Part shown: piece after piece, positions 37,701-44,949 of the stretch
Layout of the letters: each line of letters begins with the position of its first letter
Numbering within the stretch: the stretch's first letter is position 1
Assembly (NCBI RefSeq): GCF_022605725.1
Contig: NC_065563.1
Coordinates: 11,496,518-11,560,517 of the forward strand
Length of the DNA: 64,000 nt
Direction of reading: 5' to 3'
DNA from: Anthonomus grandis grandis
Lineage: Eukaryota > Arthropoda > Insecta > Coleoptera > Curculionidae
The notes under the pieces: generated by a model
Databases searched by the model: none
What the model was told of the DNA's origin: nothing
Seen by the model: only the letters and a program-made list of their open reading frames with translations
Translations under genes and position numbers: made by a program

Positions 37701-40700
37701 CTTGAAGAATCTTTAAATTATCGTAAAAAAAACAAAATTTTTTTTTTAGAGAAAATGGTTGTCAAAACCGAAGTCAACCAAAACTTCTCTATCTCAGCCA
37801 ACTTTTTACTCACAAACAGCTTTCATACCTCAAAAGAATTCTTAAAGTATCCATTATGTTAGCATTAAAGAATAATTTACTTATCTTAAGCAGTTTTTGA
37901 GTTATACTTCAAAATGCCAAAAATTATTCATAATTTCAAAAATTGATCTCAGTCATGAAAATCGACTCTAACTGAAGAACCGTTGGAGCTACAAGGGGCG
38001 TTTATATATGAAAATGATCGGCAAGAAATGCCTCAACGTTGTGTGAAACTCCCATTAAAATGCCTGTAAGAATTTCCAAATTACCCTTTCAGACATAATT
38101 ATTTATTTGGTGAAAATGGGTGTAAAACCTAACCCAACTAAAACTTCTCTATCTCAGCCAATTTTTGACTCACAAAGGCTTTTTATACCTCGACTCAATC
38201 CTTGAGGTGTCCACAACATTGGCATAAAGTAATAATTAATTTGTCTGAAGCAGTTTTTGAGTTATACCCCAAAATCTCAGGGAATAATCATTTCGCAAAT
38301 CACCCTTGGCTCACAAAATCGACTTTAACTGAAGAACCGTTGGAGCTACAAGGGGCGTTTATATATGAAAATGATCGTCAAAAAATGGCTCAACTTTGTG
38401 CGAAACCCTTATTTAAATGCCTGTAAGAATTTCCAAATTACCCTTTAAGATATAATTATTTATTTGGTGAAAATGGGTGTAAAATCAAACCCAACCGAAA
38501 CGCTTATATCTGAGCCATTTTTTGAGACAGATAAACCATTTTTATATTAAAACAATCCTCAAAGACTTCTCTATACTGGTGTAAAAGAATCATAGATTTA
38601 TCATAAGAAGTTTTTGAATTATACCCCAAAATGTCAATAAAAACCGAAAAATATATATTTAAAAAAAAATGTGGTTCCCTAAATTGTTCAATCGCCTATA
38701 ACTCAAGAGCCCTTGGAGGTACAAGGGACGTTTATATATGAAAATGATCGGCAAGAAATGCCTCAACGTGGTGTGAAACTCCCATTGAAATGCCTGTAAG
38801 AATTTCCAAATTATCCTTTAAGACATAGATATTTATTTGCTGAAAATGGGTGTAAAACCTAACCCAACTAAAACTTCCCTATCTCAGCAAATTTTTGACT
38901 CACAAAGGCCTTTTATACCTCGACTCAATCCTTGAAGTGTCCACTACATCGGCTTAAAAGAATCGTTAATTTATCTCAAGCAGTTTTTGAGTTATACCCC
39001 AAAATGTCAGGGAATAATCAAAAAAGAGTTCTTCATTTCACAAATCACCCTTGGCTCACAAAGTCGACTTTAATTGAAGAACCGTTGCAGCTACAAGGGG
39101 CGTTTGTATATGGAAATGATCGTCAAAAAATGGCTCAACTTTGTGTGAAACCCTTATTTAAATGCCTGTAAGAATTTCCAAATTATCCTTTAAGACATAA
39201 TTATTTATTTGGCGAAAATGGGTGTAAAATCAAACCCAACCGAAACGCTTATATCTGAGCCATTTTTTGAGACAGATAAACCATTTTTACATTAAAACAA
39301 TCCTCAAAGACTCCTTTATACTGGTGTAAAAGAATAATAGATTTATTGTGAGAAGTTTTTGAATTATACCCCAAAATGTCAACAACTACTGAAAAAATTT
39401 ATATTTAAAAAACATCTGGTTCCCTAAATTGTTCTGGGTCAAGGACCTTGAGTCACACAATCGCCTATAACTCAAGAACCCTTGGAGCTAAAAGGGGCGT
39501 TCATATATCAAAATGATCGGCAAGAAATGCCCCTACTTTGCGTGAAAATCCTATTAAAATGCCGGTAAGTGTTTCCAAATTATCCCTTACAAGGTAAATA
39601 TTGTTTTGGCGAAAATGGGTGTAAAATCGAACCCACCTCAGTCAATTTTTGACCCACATAAACGTTTTAAATATTAAATCAATCAACACAGTATAGTCAA
39701 GATACCTGGTAAGGCCTAAAAAACAGAAACCATAACCTCATTAACCTCAAACCCCTAGGAAAGAATGAAAAACGACTTCATAAACTTAGAGGGCAAGAAA
39801 CAAATATCTATAAAATATAAAGCAATATAAAATGTTGTTCTTGCCTGTGTACAGCCCTAAAATGCGACATGTACCGCATCCGATTGATATTTTCGGCGAT
39901 AATGCACAATCCCTTGTCCTGCATGAGGCCCAGTCCGCTAATGCTCCTGATATTCCCGGTAGCGAGGAACAGTCTCAGGCTGGTCTCGATGCCCCCGGAC
40001 ATTTTGGCCGCCCTCAGAATGTCCGCTTGGGAAAAACTGAATTTGTTCCCTCTTGCTAGTTGCTGGACGCTTAACCTCAAGTTGGTCAGCCAACTTTGCA
40101 TTTTTTCTTTGATTATTTGCAAGTACAAGTGCCCCCCTGGAAAAAATGTATTATGCAACACACATTTTTTGGATTGTGTATTCGTTGGTACCTTGTAGTA
40201 CTTCTTGCATCATTACCGCGTCCGCCCCCTCGACTTTGCACTTGTCTTGGGCAAAATTAAACAGCTTTTTAGCCATAAACACTAGCAAATTGAATTTGTC
40301 TTCGTTTGAACTTAAATGGAACAGAATACACTTCTTAAGCATAAAATCGGCCACTTCGAGGTCCGTAAACCACTCGGGGCACTCGTAGAATTTCACCCTA
40401 AACATTTGCCCCAAATAAGACTTACACTCCTCATGTGTGTGCAGGTTTTCCAAATGAATGGCCCTAAGCATGTTTTGGCAGCAGCTAAAACCCCATATTA
40501 ACCATTAACTATTAATAATAACAGAAATATCTAACTTACTCTACATAGTACAAGTCCTCCTCGCATCCCTCAATCAGTTTCTGATAAATATACTGATCAG
40601 TATAGTCGCATAAACACTTCAACAATAAACATAAGGGAACATAGTACAACATTTTTTGATAGCTGAACATAAACTTTGCACTCCCATCGGTCACAAAGTG

Positions 40701-41517
40701 CAAAACGTTTGTCTAAAAGCAATAAATAAATCCAGTTTAAAAGCAATTTTAATTTCAAGGTTTTACTCACGGTTGCAGTTTGATCCTCCATGACACACCT
40801 TATAGAAACCCCGACATCGGAAAACAATGACCCTCTCATCTTCCATCCTGACCTTTTAATCGCTATGGGGTAATTTCTTCTGGTCATTAAAAGCATACGA
40901 ACCAATTTCTCTAGGCCACTCACCACGAAATACCCGCCCCATTCTTGCTCATGTTCGCCACATTTCACTAAATTTGCAGGGCTCAGGTTAGCTAAATTAC
41001 ATCTGTTTGACTAAAAACACCATTAACAGCAGCAGTTTAACCTAAAACTTCTTCTTAGCTTACCTTCACCATAATGGGTATATTTCCCAAATCTTTGGCA
41101 AAAGGTTGCTGAATCTGTCCGTCAATGTACCAATTGACCTCCACAAGAAATTTCCCGCCATAAGTAGCATTTCTTTGCCTACACTCCGTGGGGAAAATTA
41201 AGTTATTCCTTACGCCAACAGTGCCAAAAGGCACCTGCGGCTGGCCCAACTCAAACCCTATTATTTCCAACTTGATTCTACGCTCGTTCACCTCGAATTC
41301 TACGGGGGTGAGGTTTTCGATTGCCTTATTTAGGCCCTGGTCCACCATGTAGTTGAAACTGGTTACGTGGGGGGCCCCATTTCTCTTTAGAAACTACAAG
41401 AAAACAACAATTTTAAAAACAACAAACGGGTGTCTCATTTGAATATACCTCGTTCTGACTCTCCGGGGGTTTTCCGAAATTTGGATTCGTGATGTTTTTT
41501 AAAGTGGGGTGCTCCAT
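7322..41517 (-). CDS. Polr1B: RNA polymerase I subunit 2 (RPA135/Polr1B), complete, 16 exons
   Basis: This is the second-largest subunit of nucleolar RNA polymerase I, which transcribes the large rRNA precursor. Exons on the minus strand: 41449-41517, 41064-41393, 40771-41010, 40540-40712, 40192-40484, 39845-40136, 32478-32752, 32149-32415, 15384-15561, 15217-15325, 15005-15161, 14690-14886, 14346-14628, 9071-9198, 7606-7770 and 7322-7540. They total 3,375 nt, giving 1,124 residues against about 1,135 in mammals, with every junction in phase. All introns are GT-AG except intron 6, which has a GC donor. An acceptor-like site at 41525 suggests a non-coding first exon. Introns 6, 8, 13 and 14 are 7.1, 16.6, 5.1 and 1.3 kb and are packed with repeats. 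Identification is firm. Confidence 0.96.
7782..8900. repeat. Tandem repeat of ~390 bp in Polr1B intron 14
   Basis: The landmark CTTGAAGATGGATTTGAGGG recurs near 7911, 8308 and 8697, giving periods of 397 and 389 bp. Units also share ACTCACGGAGTTAGGGACAA-type and AACGACTTAAGATATTTTTA-type motifs. There are about three copies, the outer ones partial and more diverged. The array fills nearly the whole intron between exons 14 and 15. Confidence 0.85.
9071..9198 (-). CDS. Polr1B: Polr1B exon 14
   Basis: A single short exon (residues about 955-997) isolated between intron 13 (5.1 kb) and intron 14 (1.3 kb). It reads [18 protein letters not shown] and [19 protein letters not shown], the conserved fork/hybrid-binding block of Pol I subunit 2. 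The acceptor is TTTTAAG/GTGGTTAC and the donor CAG/GTATGT. It is too short to stand out as an open frame but is essential for an intact protein. Confidence 0.94.
9235..10210 (-). pseudogene. Degenerate LINE reverse transcriptase
   Basis: Minus-strand pieces read [27 protein letters not shown] and [20 protein letters not shown] (RT palm and thumb). Farther right is [10 protein letters not shown] with [20 protein letters not shown], the sequence that precedes RT motif A. The catalytic middle, including the YADD box, is missing, so the copy has an internal deletion plus frame breaks. It lies in Polr1B intron 13 in the same orientation as the gene. Confidence 0.65.
10330..12105 (+). pseudogene. 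Ginger/KRBA2-like integrase transposon remnant
   Basis: Interrupted plus-strand frames read [20 protein letters not shown] with [10 protein letters not shown] (an HHCC zinc-binding integrase N-domain), then [10 protein letters not shown] (first catalytic Asp) and LQSDNGE (second Asp region). They continue with [20 protein letters not shown], where the Glu of SVERAN is expected to be the third catalytic residue, and [19 protein letters not shown] cysteine-rich tail follows: [13 protein letters not shown] and [12 protein letters not shown]. This layout matches Ginger-type cut-and-paste elements related to KRBA2. Several stops and frameshifts show it is dead. Terminal inverted repeats were not found. 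It lies in Polr1B intron 13. Confidence 0.65.
12604..12863. repeat. Foldback element: ~104-bp inverted arms, hammerhead-like core
   Basis: Arms at about 12604-12707 and 12760-12863 are essentially perfect reverse complements around a ~52-bp loop. Each arm contains GGCCTGATGATGCTCT and AGAGCGAAACACGTGTAGCC. CUGAUGA, a stem-loop, then GAAAC is the order of the hammerhead ribozyme core, here with one extra U after the CUGAUGA box. No coding sequence. The near-perfect arm identity implies recent insertion or ongoing conversion. Confidence 0.85.
12868..13690 (+). pseudogene. Mariner-like transposase, frameshifted and 3'-truncated
   Basis: An open frame of 224 codons; the likely start is the ATG at 12940 ([15 protein letters not shown]). 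It holds a helix-turn-helix region ([20 protein letters not shown]) and the first catalytic block [10 protein letters not shown]. The frame then ends in a stop near 13540. Beyond it, in another frame, are [12 protein letters not shown] and [11 protein letters not shown], the second Asp region. The final Asp/Glu block and 3' end are missing. It lies directly right of the foldback element in Polr1B intron 13. The family is the same broad group as 2396-3043, but the sequence is well diverged. Confidence 0.75.
13700..14290. other. AT-rich intron with transposon-end motifs
   Basis: No gene is visible. ACACCCTGTATC at about 14162 and CATCCTGTATTT at about 14272 resemble mariner-type end sequences, so decayed ends of a DNA transposon are likely. 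It is otherwise A/T-rich and lies between the transposase remnant and Polr1B exon 13. Confidence 0.35.
14346..15561 (-). CDS. Polr1B: Polr1B exons 9-13: hybrid-binding core
   Basis: Five closely spaced exons encode residues about 647-954. In order they contain [20 protein letters not shown] (exon 9), [20 protein letters not shown] (exons 10-11), [14 protein letters not shown] (exon 11), [13 protein letters not shown] (exon 12) and [32 protein letters not shown] and [14 protein letters not shown] (exon 13). These are the most conserved blocks of the family and line the active centre around the RNA-DNA hybrid. Exon 13 ends at a donor after ESG. The reading that continues to a stop near 14323 is intron and not the true terminus. 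Confidence 0.96.
15600..17720. repeat. Tandem repeat of ~225-236 bp in Polr1B intron 8
   Basis: The landmark CACGGTCCTGTCCACGAAAC recurs near 15838, 16072, 16306, 16531, 16764, 17216 and, in decayed form, 17658. Units also carry GTCAATGCCAAGTTTGACAT, TTGTCACTTGTCATGTGTCA and CGGCACGGATGGTGTTTATG. The last two intervals are double length, with a diverged second unit type. The array ends about 700 bp before the UMP-CMP kinase start and shares the TGTCA/TGACA vocabulary of gene starts in this window. Confidence 0.9.
18399..19034 (+). CDS. Dak1: UMP-CMP kinase, intronless, nested in Polr1B intron 8
   Basis: It transfers phosphate from ATP to UMP and CMP (and dCMP) in pyrimidine nucleotide synthesis, usually in the cytosol. 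From the Met at 18450 the protein is 194 residues, the normal length. The P-loop [11 protein letters not shown] spans residues 10-20. The NMP-binding region includes SAGDLLREE (33-41). [14 protein letters not shown] covers 86-99, and the short LID has [11 protein letters not shown] (129-139). An upstream in-frame Met at 18399 adds [17 protein letters not shown], which is basic and hydrophobic and could be a mitochondrial presequence, so both starts are plausible. The open frame runs farther upstream to 18159, but that part looks non-coding. AATAAA lies at 19211. No introns: either an ancestral single-exon gene or an old retrocopy that stayed functional. It is antisense to its host gene. Confidence 0.95.
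   Translation: MFTGISVLTSALKRAFKMTPNVVFVLGGPGAGKGTQCQKIVENFGYVHLSAGDLLREERNKPGSQYGELIETYIKEGKIVPVEITCSLIERAMAESGKENFLVDGFPRNQNNLDGWNKVMSDKVNLLFVLFFDCPLEVCTERILKRGATSGRTDDNMESLKKRFNTYLMETKPIIEHYNAMALVRKIDATRDPEEVYKDVQQLFRKGEGDK
19320..20420. repeat. Direct duplication of ~400 bp, 3' of the UMP-CMP kinase gene
   Basis: Sequence from about 19330 to 19740 is repeated, diverged, from about 20070 to 20450. Shared landmarks are ACAGGTACAAAAGCATTAAT, TAGATATGGCTTGGCCTTGG and AATCCGAGGCCTGACCTTTG. The copies are ~735 bp apart and flank the first block of the TGCCTGGAA minisatellite. No coding content. Confidence 0.75.
19770..20035. repeat. Degenerate ~40-bp minisatellite, block 1
   Basis: Loosely repeated units built on AATGCCTGGAATAGAATGAAAA with interspersed TGACTTTAAA, roughly every 38-45 bp. 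It sits between the two copies of the ~400-bp duplication. Conservation is low, but the phrase TGCCTGGAA and its variants recur many times. Confidence 0.55.
21140..21880. repeat. Degenerate ~40-bp minisatellite, block 2
   Basis: The same unit type as 19770-20035: repeated TGCCTGGAATAG-, AAAATTATTCC- and GAAGACAGGCAAAT-like phrases, about 17 units. The sequence from 20450 to 21140 between the blocks is AT-rich and shows no recognised gene. Confidence 0.55.
22107..22976 (+). pseudogene. ORF A of an unclassified arthropod repeat
   Basis: An open frame of about 230 residues follows an acceptor-like [80 protein letters not shown] and [15 protein letters not shown]. After a stop, in another frame, comes [37 protein letters not shown] and FETKSQY. 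I recognise this as a protein family scattered in many invertebrate genomes, but I cannot name its function. It is cut at 22979 by a DNA transposon; the matching downstream ORF B resumes at 28025. It is probably mobile-element derived. Confidence 0.55.
23398..24345 (-). pseudogene. Transposase of the long-TIR mariner-like element
   Basis: Minus-strand order: N-terminal [14 protein letters not shown] lies at about 27160-27200, right of the LINE insertion. It continues as [20 protein letters not shown] (24345 down), a DUF4817-like helix-turn-helix region, then a degenerate [10 protein letters not shown] block. [29 protein letters not shown] and [20 protein letters not shown] follow (second catalytic region), and it ends GHFAHLL at 23398. 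Several frameshifts and stops in 23870-24060 make it non-functional. The C-terminal half (23398-23742) is still a clean 114-codon frame. Confidence 0.8.
24346..27159 (-). mobile_element. Jockey-type LINE, 5'-truncated, nearly intact RT
   Basis: Read on the minus strand. The endonuclease C-terminal half comes first (27154-26741: [47 protein letters not shown]). After a frame break comes a 536-codon reverse transcriptase frame (26494-24884) with [38 protein letters not shown] and [15 protein letters not shown] (the catalytic FADD box). The C-terminal tail lies in another frame to 24597. The 3' end is a poly-A run, seen as T at 24346-24361, that abuts the interrupted transposase codons. It is the youngest layer of the nest. 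The loss of the 5' end at 27159 is typical incomplete reverse transcription. Confidence 0.9.
28025..29156 (+). pseudogene. ORF B of the unclassified repeat, DDE/RNase H-like
   Basis: Plus-strand pieces in shifting frames: [137 protein letters not shown] and [20 protein letters not shown]. The YSDNCAGQ and QNKGDNVH boxes look like RNase H-fold catalytic motifs. About 100 residues seem deleted between PFANL and NGQVSS. It pairs with ORF A across the transposon insertion. I do not recognise a family name; a transposase-like role is an inference. Confidence 0.5.
29690..31455 (+). mobile_element. LINE remnant with reverse transcriptase (plus strand)
   Basis: Frames in order: [35 protein letters not shown], then after a shift [29 protein letters not shown] followed by a [16 protein letters not shown] (catalytic YADD), a shift, and then a 213-codon thumb region (30356-30997) ending [11 protein letters not shown] short tail and 3' UTR lead to a run of A bases at 31380-31397 and a TTTA microsatellite. 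Three frame breaks make it inactive. It lies in Polr1B intron 8, antisense. The 530 bp before it (29157-29690) are AT-rich with nothing recognised. Confidence 0.85.
31560..32062 (+). pseudogene. LINE C-terminal fragment with ATTC-repeat tail
   Basis: Reads [20 protein letters not shown], then [14 protein letters not shown] and [20 protein letters not shown], the extreme C-terminus of a jockey/CR1-type ORF2. The 3' UTR has AATAAA at about 32030 followed by an ATTC repeat. It is a different, more decayed copy from the one at 29690. The next exon of Polr1B begins 87 bp further on. Confidence 0.6.
32149..32752 (-). CDS. Polr1B: Polr1B exons 7-8
   Basis: Residues about 466-646. Exon 7 (32478-32752) reads [20 protein letters not shown] and [20 protein letters not shown], the invariant fork-loop and TPDG block of beta-like subunits. 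Exon 8 (32149-32415) reads [45 protein letters not shown] and [13 protein letters not shown]. The exon 7 acceptor TTTTAG/GGGGGCATTC keeps frame only if the preceding intron uses a GC donor at 39844. The donor of exon 8 opens the 16.6-kb intron 8. Confidence 0.96.
32960..39690. repeat. ~365-bp satellite array in Polr1B intron 6
   Basis: About 18 copies. The landmark GAATTTCCAAATTA recurs at intervals of 356-384 bp. Units share CTCAGCCAATTTTTGACTCA, GCAGTTTTTGAGTTATACCC and GTTGGAGCTACAAGGGGCGT. Higher-order structure is clear. A 1,465-bp block (four units) at 33070-33830 and beyond recurs almost unchanged from 34538. A second block at 35631 recurs 2,571 bp later at 38202, about seven units. 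Unit variants differ by presence or absence of the TCAGGGAATAATC and CCTATAACTCAAGAGCCCTT segments. Open frames of 60-100 codons within it follow the repeat period and are not genes. The array fills nearly all of the 7.1-kb intron. Confidence 0.95.
39845..41517 (-). CDS. Polr1B: Polr1B exons 1-6: N-terminal lobe and protrusion
   Basis: Residues about 1-465. Exon 1 starts [19 protein letters not shown]. Exon 2 carries [20 protein letters not shown] and [16 protein letters not shown]. Exon 3 has [40 protein letters not shown] and [16 protein letters not shown]. Exons 4-5 hold the lobe ([37 protein letters not shown]). Exon 6 has [20 protein letters not shown] and [20 protein letters not shown]. 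All are Pol I-type rather than Pol II or III sequences. Exon 6 ends CACAG/GCAAGA, a GC donor. Several plus-strand open frames across 39832-40501 are antisense shadows. Confidence 0.96.
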
Positions 41518-41525
41518 TGGGCCCC

Positions 41526-41897
41526 TAAAACAATTTAATTAAAATAAATACAAATAGAACTTGCAAGCAATAGTGAGGTTAGGATTATAACACGTGTTGT
41601 CAAAACGCATCTATCCTTTTTCCTCACATGGGTCTCTTTTTGTTTTAAGGCAAATAGTAGGGGTTGGTTTCCTTTTCTATCCTATTAAAAGTGAGTGAGA
41701 TGAACCAAGAGGCTTACGTGAAACAAGAGGCTAGTGCATATAATTTTTTCGTTACGTGTTCTCTCTCTCTCACTCTCGCTTGGTGCCTAGGGAAATTTCT
41801 CACTAACATGAACTTATAGGCTTTTAAAACAATTTATTAATAATTATATAAACAAACATATTTAGGAAATAATAAAATATATTAAAAACACTATCTA
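41526..41897 (-). promoter_or_regulatory. Polr1B upstream region with a CACGTG E-box
   Basis: The 370 bp between the Polr1B start and the Der-2 stop. AACACGTGTTG, with a CACGTG E-box at 41591-41596, lies about 75 bp upstream of the first coding ATG and is followed by TGTCAAAACGCAT. A CT-rich run lies at 41760-41780. In Drosophila, Myc is known to drive Pol I subunit genes through CACGTG E-boxes, so a Myc site is a reasonable reading. Confidence 0.45.
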
Positions 41898-42894
41898 TCA
41901 CTGATTGTTTTCTGGGTTTTGGGGCTCGTTTGGTAAATTGTCCCCGTTTCTGGCCCCCCAGTCGAAGCCGCCCGGGTTATCCTCGGGTAATCTTTCATAG
42001 TTTGGGTCATCAGGTATTTCATCGAACAATCTTTTCCTAAAAACGATTTATATTGAAAATATATTCGCTATAAAATAAAAAAACTGTCTTACAGAAAGGC
42101 AGGAGTTTTGATGATTTTAAATCCGCCCCTTTGGTTCGGAAATACATCCTCCAAGAAGTAATAAATGTGACCCACAGCGATTCCCATTAAGTCTACATAA
42201 ACGGCATTTCCCAGTAATACAGAAAATGCCACTAGGACCCATGGCAAATATGGGGCCTAAGGGAATTAATATTAAATTCATTTTTTTGGATCCTAGATTG
42301 AGTTCCTACCTGGAAGTTTAGTAATCCGAAAAAGTTCATCCTAACAAATAAATTCCTCCTGGACCACACATAAACCAACATTATTGTAAAGGCTTGTCCT
42401 AAGAAAAGTAAATTTACAAAGAAGGCAATTAGCTATTAAAACCATATAAGGAAAACACTATTATTAAGTCTTTAAAAATATCAATATTTCATATTGCAAA
42501 GGATACAATCATGGATAAAGCTCCGAACAAGAACATCATTAAAAACTCCGATGATCTGTTCCGGAAGGAGCCCTCCTCGAGCATCCTACAATACCTGTAT
42601 GTAAATATCATTGTAAAAAGGAAATTGAACCCAAACGATCCGAAAAAAAGGAATGTGGTCACTAGCCTCCATACTTGGCCTTTGCATATTAGTATTGGGT
42701 TAAAATATAACTGAAATGGTGATGCTAACTCCAATTGCTAAAAACAACGAAATCAAACGTTACTATTTATTCTAAAGCCTGTTATATCTGCACGTACTTA
42801 CCACGGCCAAAGTAGTTAACACACAAGCGGTAGTATAAGCCCTAGTGATAGGCGGTGTATTAAGATATTCATTTCTCAAAGTCTGATAAGCCAT
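41898..42894 (-). CDS. Der-2: Derlin-2 (ER-associated degradation channel subunit)
   Basis: A multi-pass ER membrane rhomboid pseudoprotease that helps retrotranslocate misfolded proteins to the cytosol with Hrd1 and p97. Five exons: 42802-42894, 42507-42737, 42310-42432, 42093-42256 and 41898-42036, totalling 750 nt and 249 residues (family about 240). The start [20 protein letters not shown] is canonical. Further signatures are [64 protein letters not shown] and [17 protein letters not shown]. As in all Derlins, the protease Ser/His pair is absent. The tail [14 protein letters not shown] sits where the p97-binding SHP box lies and is altered from the usual GxGQRL form. Assigned to the Derlin-2/3 branch rather than Derlin-1. 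Confidence 0.95.
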
Positions 42895-43039
42895 TATTTC
42901 ACTATTGCCCGGAATGGTTTCAAATTACAATCAAGACATAACGCACTTAATTCAGCTAAGTTTATTGAAGAACTACTATCGGTTTTTCTTTGAGTTTAGG
43001 CCACATCAGTCTATTAGGGAATTTTTGGAAAATACATGG

Positions 43040-44240
43040 AGAAAAAAAACATGGAGCAAACGTAAACATCTGTGACAGTGACACCTGTCAAAGTACAGTA
43101 CGTAGCAACAGAGCCAGAATATATTGGAATAGTAGTTTATGGAGAAAAAGTAGCTAAAGATACTAGAAATGTGGAGCTAGTTGTTTGTGAAAGGCAAATT
43201 AGACTCTAGAGTTAGTATTTTGATTTCTTTGCGTTTGTTATTGGCGAATGCTAGTGACACTGACAGATGACTTATGACAGTTATCAACGTGACACATAAA
43301 CAAGGGAAGTGATTTGTAATTTCTACGGGGTAAACTACATTTTTTTCTAACTAATAGCATTTTCTATAATGAAAGTGCACTAGTTTTCAAACGGAATGTA
43401 AACATTTAAATGGTGCAATCAATTGGAATACGAAAATTTGAATTAGTGCACAAAAATATTGGCGACAGCTGTCAATCAATGTCAAAGTACGGTATGTAGC
43501 AACATAAGAAAACAATGTTGCCAGTCTAGTGTGGAAAATAAATTGAAAATTCCACGAATCTAGTGTTTATAAAAATGAAAACTAGAATTAAGATTTCAGT
43601 TTTTTTTTGCTTTTATTATTGGCAAGCTTGGCAAATATTAGTCACAGCAGTGTTGCCATATCTCTTTCCCACTGGATGGTCTTCAGCTTCCCACTAAAAG
43701 GGACTTTAAAGAAAAATTCCATTAAATTATTATAGTATGAAATTTTGAGGTTTATAGGTCATACGGTTGAATATGAACAAGACTTTAAGAGCAAGACTTT
43801 TTGCTTGCATATGTGCATCTGAGTCATAGATAATAAACTACTAATATACCTATGACCTGAGTACATCAGTCTTTTTGGCTCGAAGGAAATTTATGAACCA
43901 AGACAAGGACAAAAGATATAGTAACAACGCGATGAAAAGAGAGATCCGGTTAATTTTTATCGCTAGATTATTACCTATAAAATTTTCAAAAAGTATCACA
44001 AAACTTATTATATTTATTTTTTTTTTAAATAACTATATTTATCCCTCCAAAATTTCAATTAAATATTTTATCACCCTAAAAATCCCACTGACGTATTGAA
44101 AACTCCCTAGATTTAGTGGTAAAACACCCAATCTGGCAGCACTGACAGAAAGTAACGTCAGTCACAGATGACAGTGACATTTGTCAGTTAATGTGACACA
44201 TAAACAAGGGGAGTGATTCGCAATTTTTATCGAGTTATCA
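43040..44240. promoter_or_regulatory. Divergent Der-2/spin promoter region with triplicated block
   Basis: Three related blocks: about 43080-43330, 43465-43670 and 44120-44235. Blocks 1 and 2 share CTGTCAA(TGTCAA)AGTACGGTA-like and GTAGCAACA phrases plus TTGCGTTTGTTATTGGC-like sequence. Blocks 1 and 3 share GTGACACATAAACAAGG and GGAGTGATT. All carry TGTCA/TGACA pairs and a TTGCCA or CAGCACTG. Block 1 lies about 200 bp upstream of Der-2 and block 3 about 370 bp upstream of the spin ATG. Between 43700 and 44110 is AT-rich sequence with nothing recognised. Confidence 0.6.
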
Positions 44241-44602
44241 ACATCTTTTTCGTGGAAAACCGCAGCCCACAAACTTTATTTATCCCAAAATCCTTCTGAA
44301 AACCAACCACCGAATTAATCAGGTAAAATTAAATCGATTTTGCCGTACGTGCAATCGCTAAAAATAAACCGTATTGCACCATCGTCGTCGCGTAAACGTC
44401 ACAACAAACGAGGAGTGGAGAGCGGAGGAGCGGGGGCCCCACCAACCGGCAGAAAAGTCGCTCGCTCGCCGGTCATTCATCAGGTGATAATACGGCACAC
44501 GCGCACTCGAAATAGCGCCAACATGGAAAGAATTTCAAAATCCCGTCATTCGGCCGGCTGTGGTTTTAGTCGCGCGTGCGAAGGGACCCCGCGACCGACA
44601 CG

Positions 44603-44822
44603 ATGCCTTCAGAGAAAATCGAGAAAAGCTTCGTGTTGAAAAGTTTCAATAACATCATGGAACAGAACAATTCGCAGGCGGAACTGGTGCGGGAAAGTGC
44701 GGAGGAGACGGGGGGCGAACACGAGAGGTCCTGGGCCGACGTCAAATGGACCGAATGGGTCTCCGTCATGGTACTATGTTACGTAAATTTAATTAATTAT
44801 ATGGATAGATACACCGTTGCTG
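44603..44822 (+). CDS. spin: Spinster-like lysosomal transporter, first coding exon (partial)
   Basis: Spinster proteins are major-facilitator transporters of late endosomes and lysosomes, linked to lysolipid and sphingolipid efflux and lysosome reformation. The exon encodes 73 residues. A polar, acidic N-terminus (MPSEKIEKSFVLKSFNNIME, ERSWADVKWTEW) leads into the first membrane helix VSVMVLCYVNLINYMDRYTV-AG. NYMDRYT is the family signature at the end of helix 1. It ends at a clear donor GCTG/GTAAGTC at 44823. I chose the ATG at 44603; the frame opens farther left without an ATG. No later exon was found, so the rest of the window to 64000 is probably its first intron and the other ~450 residues lie beyond it. 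Confidence 0.85.
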
Positions 44823-44949
44823 GTAAGTCTTTTTTGGGCACTTAATTAGTTGTTAAGTCATGCTTGGGAATTGGTGCATCTAAAAGTTATTTTTAGTTTC
44901 AAGTAGGTACCTACTCATATTGTCCATGAGAACTCCAGTAATTTATTAG

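Noticed and set aside
33073..39171. Plus-strand frames of 74-102 codons ([18 protein letters not shown]...)
   Set aside because: They follow the ~365-bp satellite and are broken in many units; no codon-level constraint is apparent.
42895..43500. ER stress element (CCAAT-N9-CCACG) upstream of Der-2
   Set aside because: Looked for on the minus strand; no match with correct spacing was seen.
44576..44602. Upstream extension of the spin reading frame
   Set aside because: It would begin at a non-ATG codon; the first ATG in frame is at 44603.
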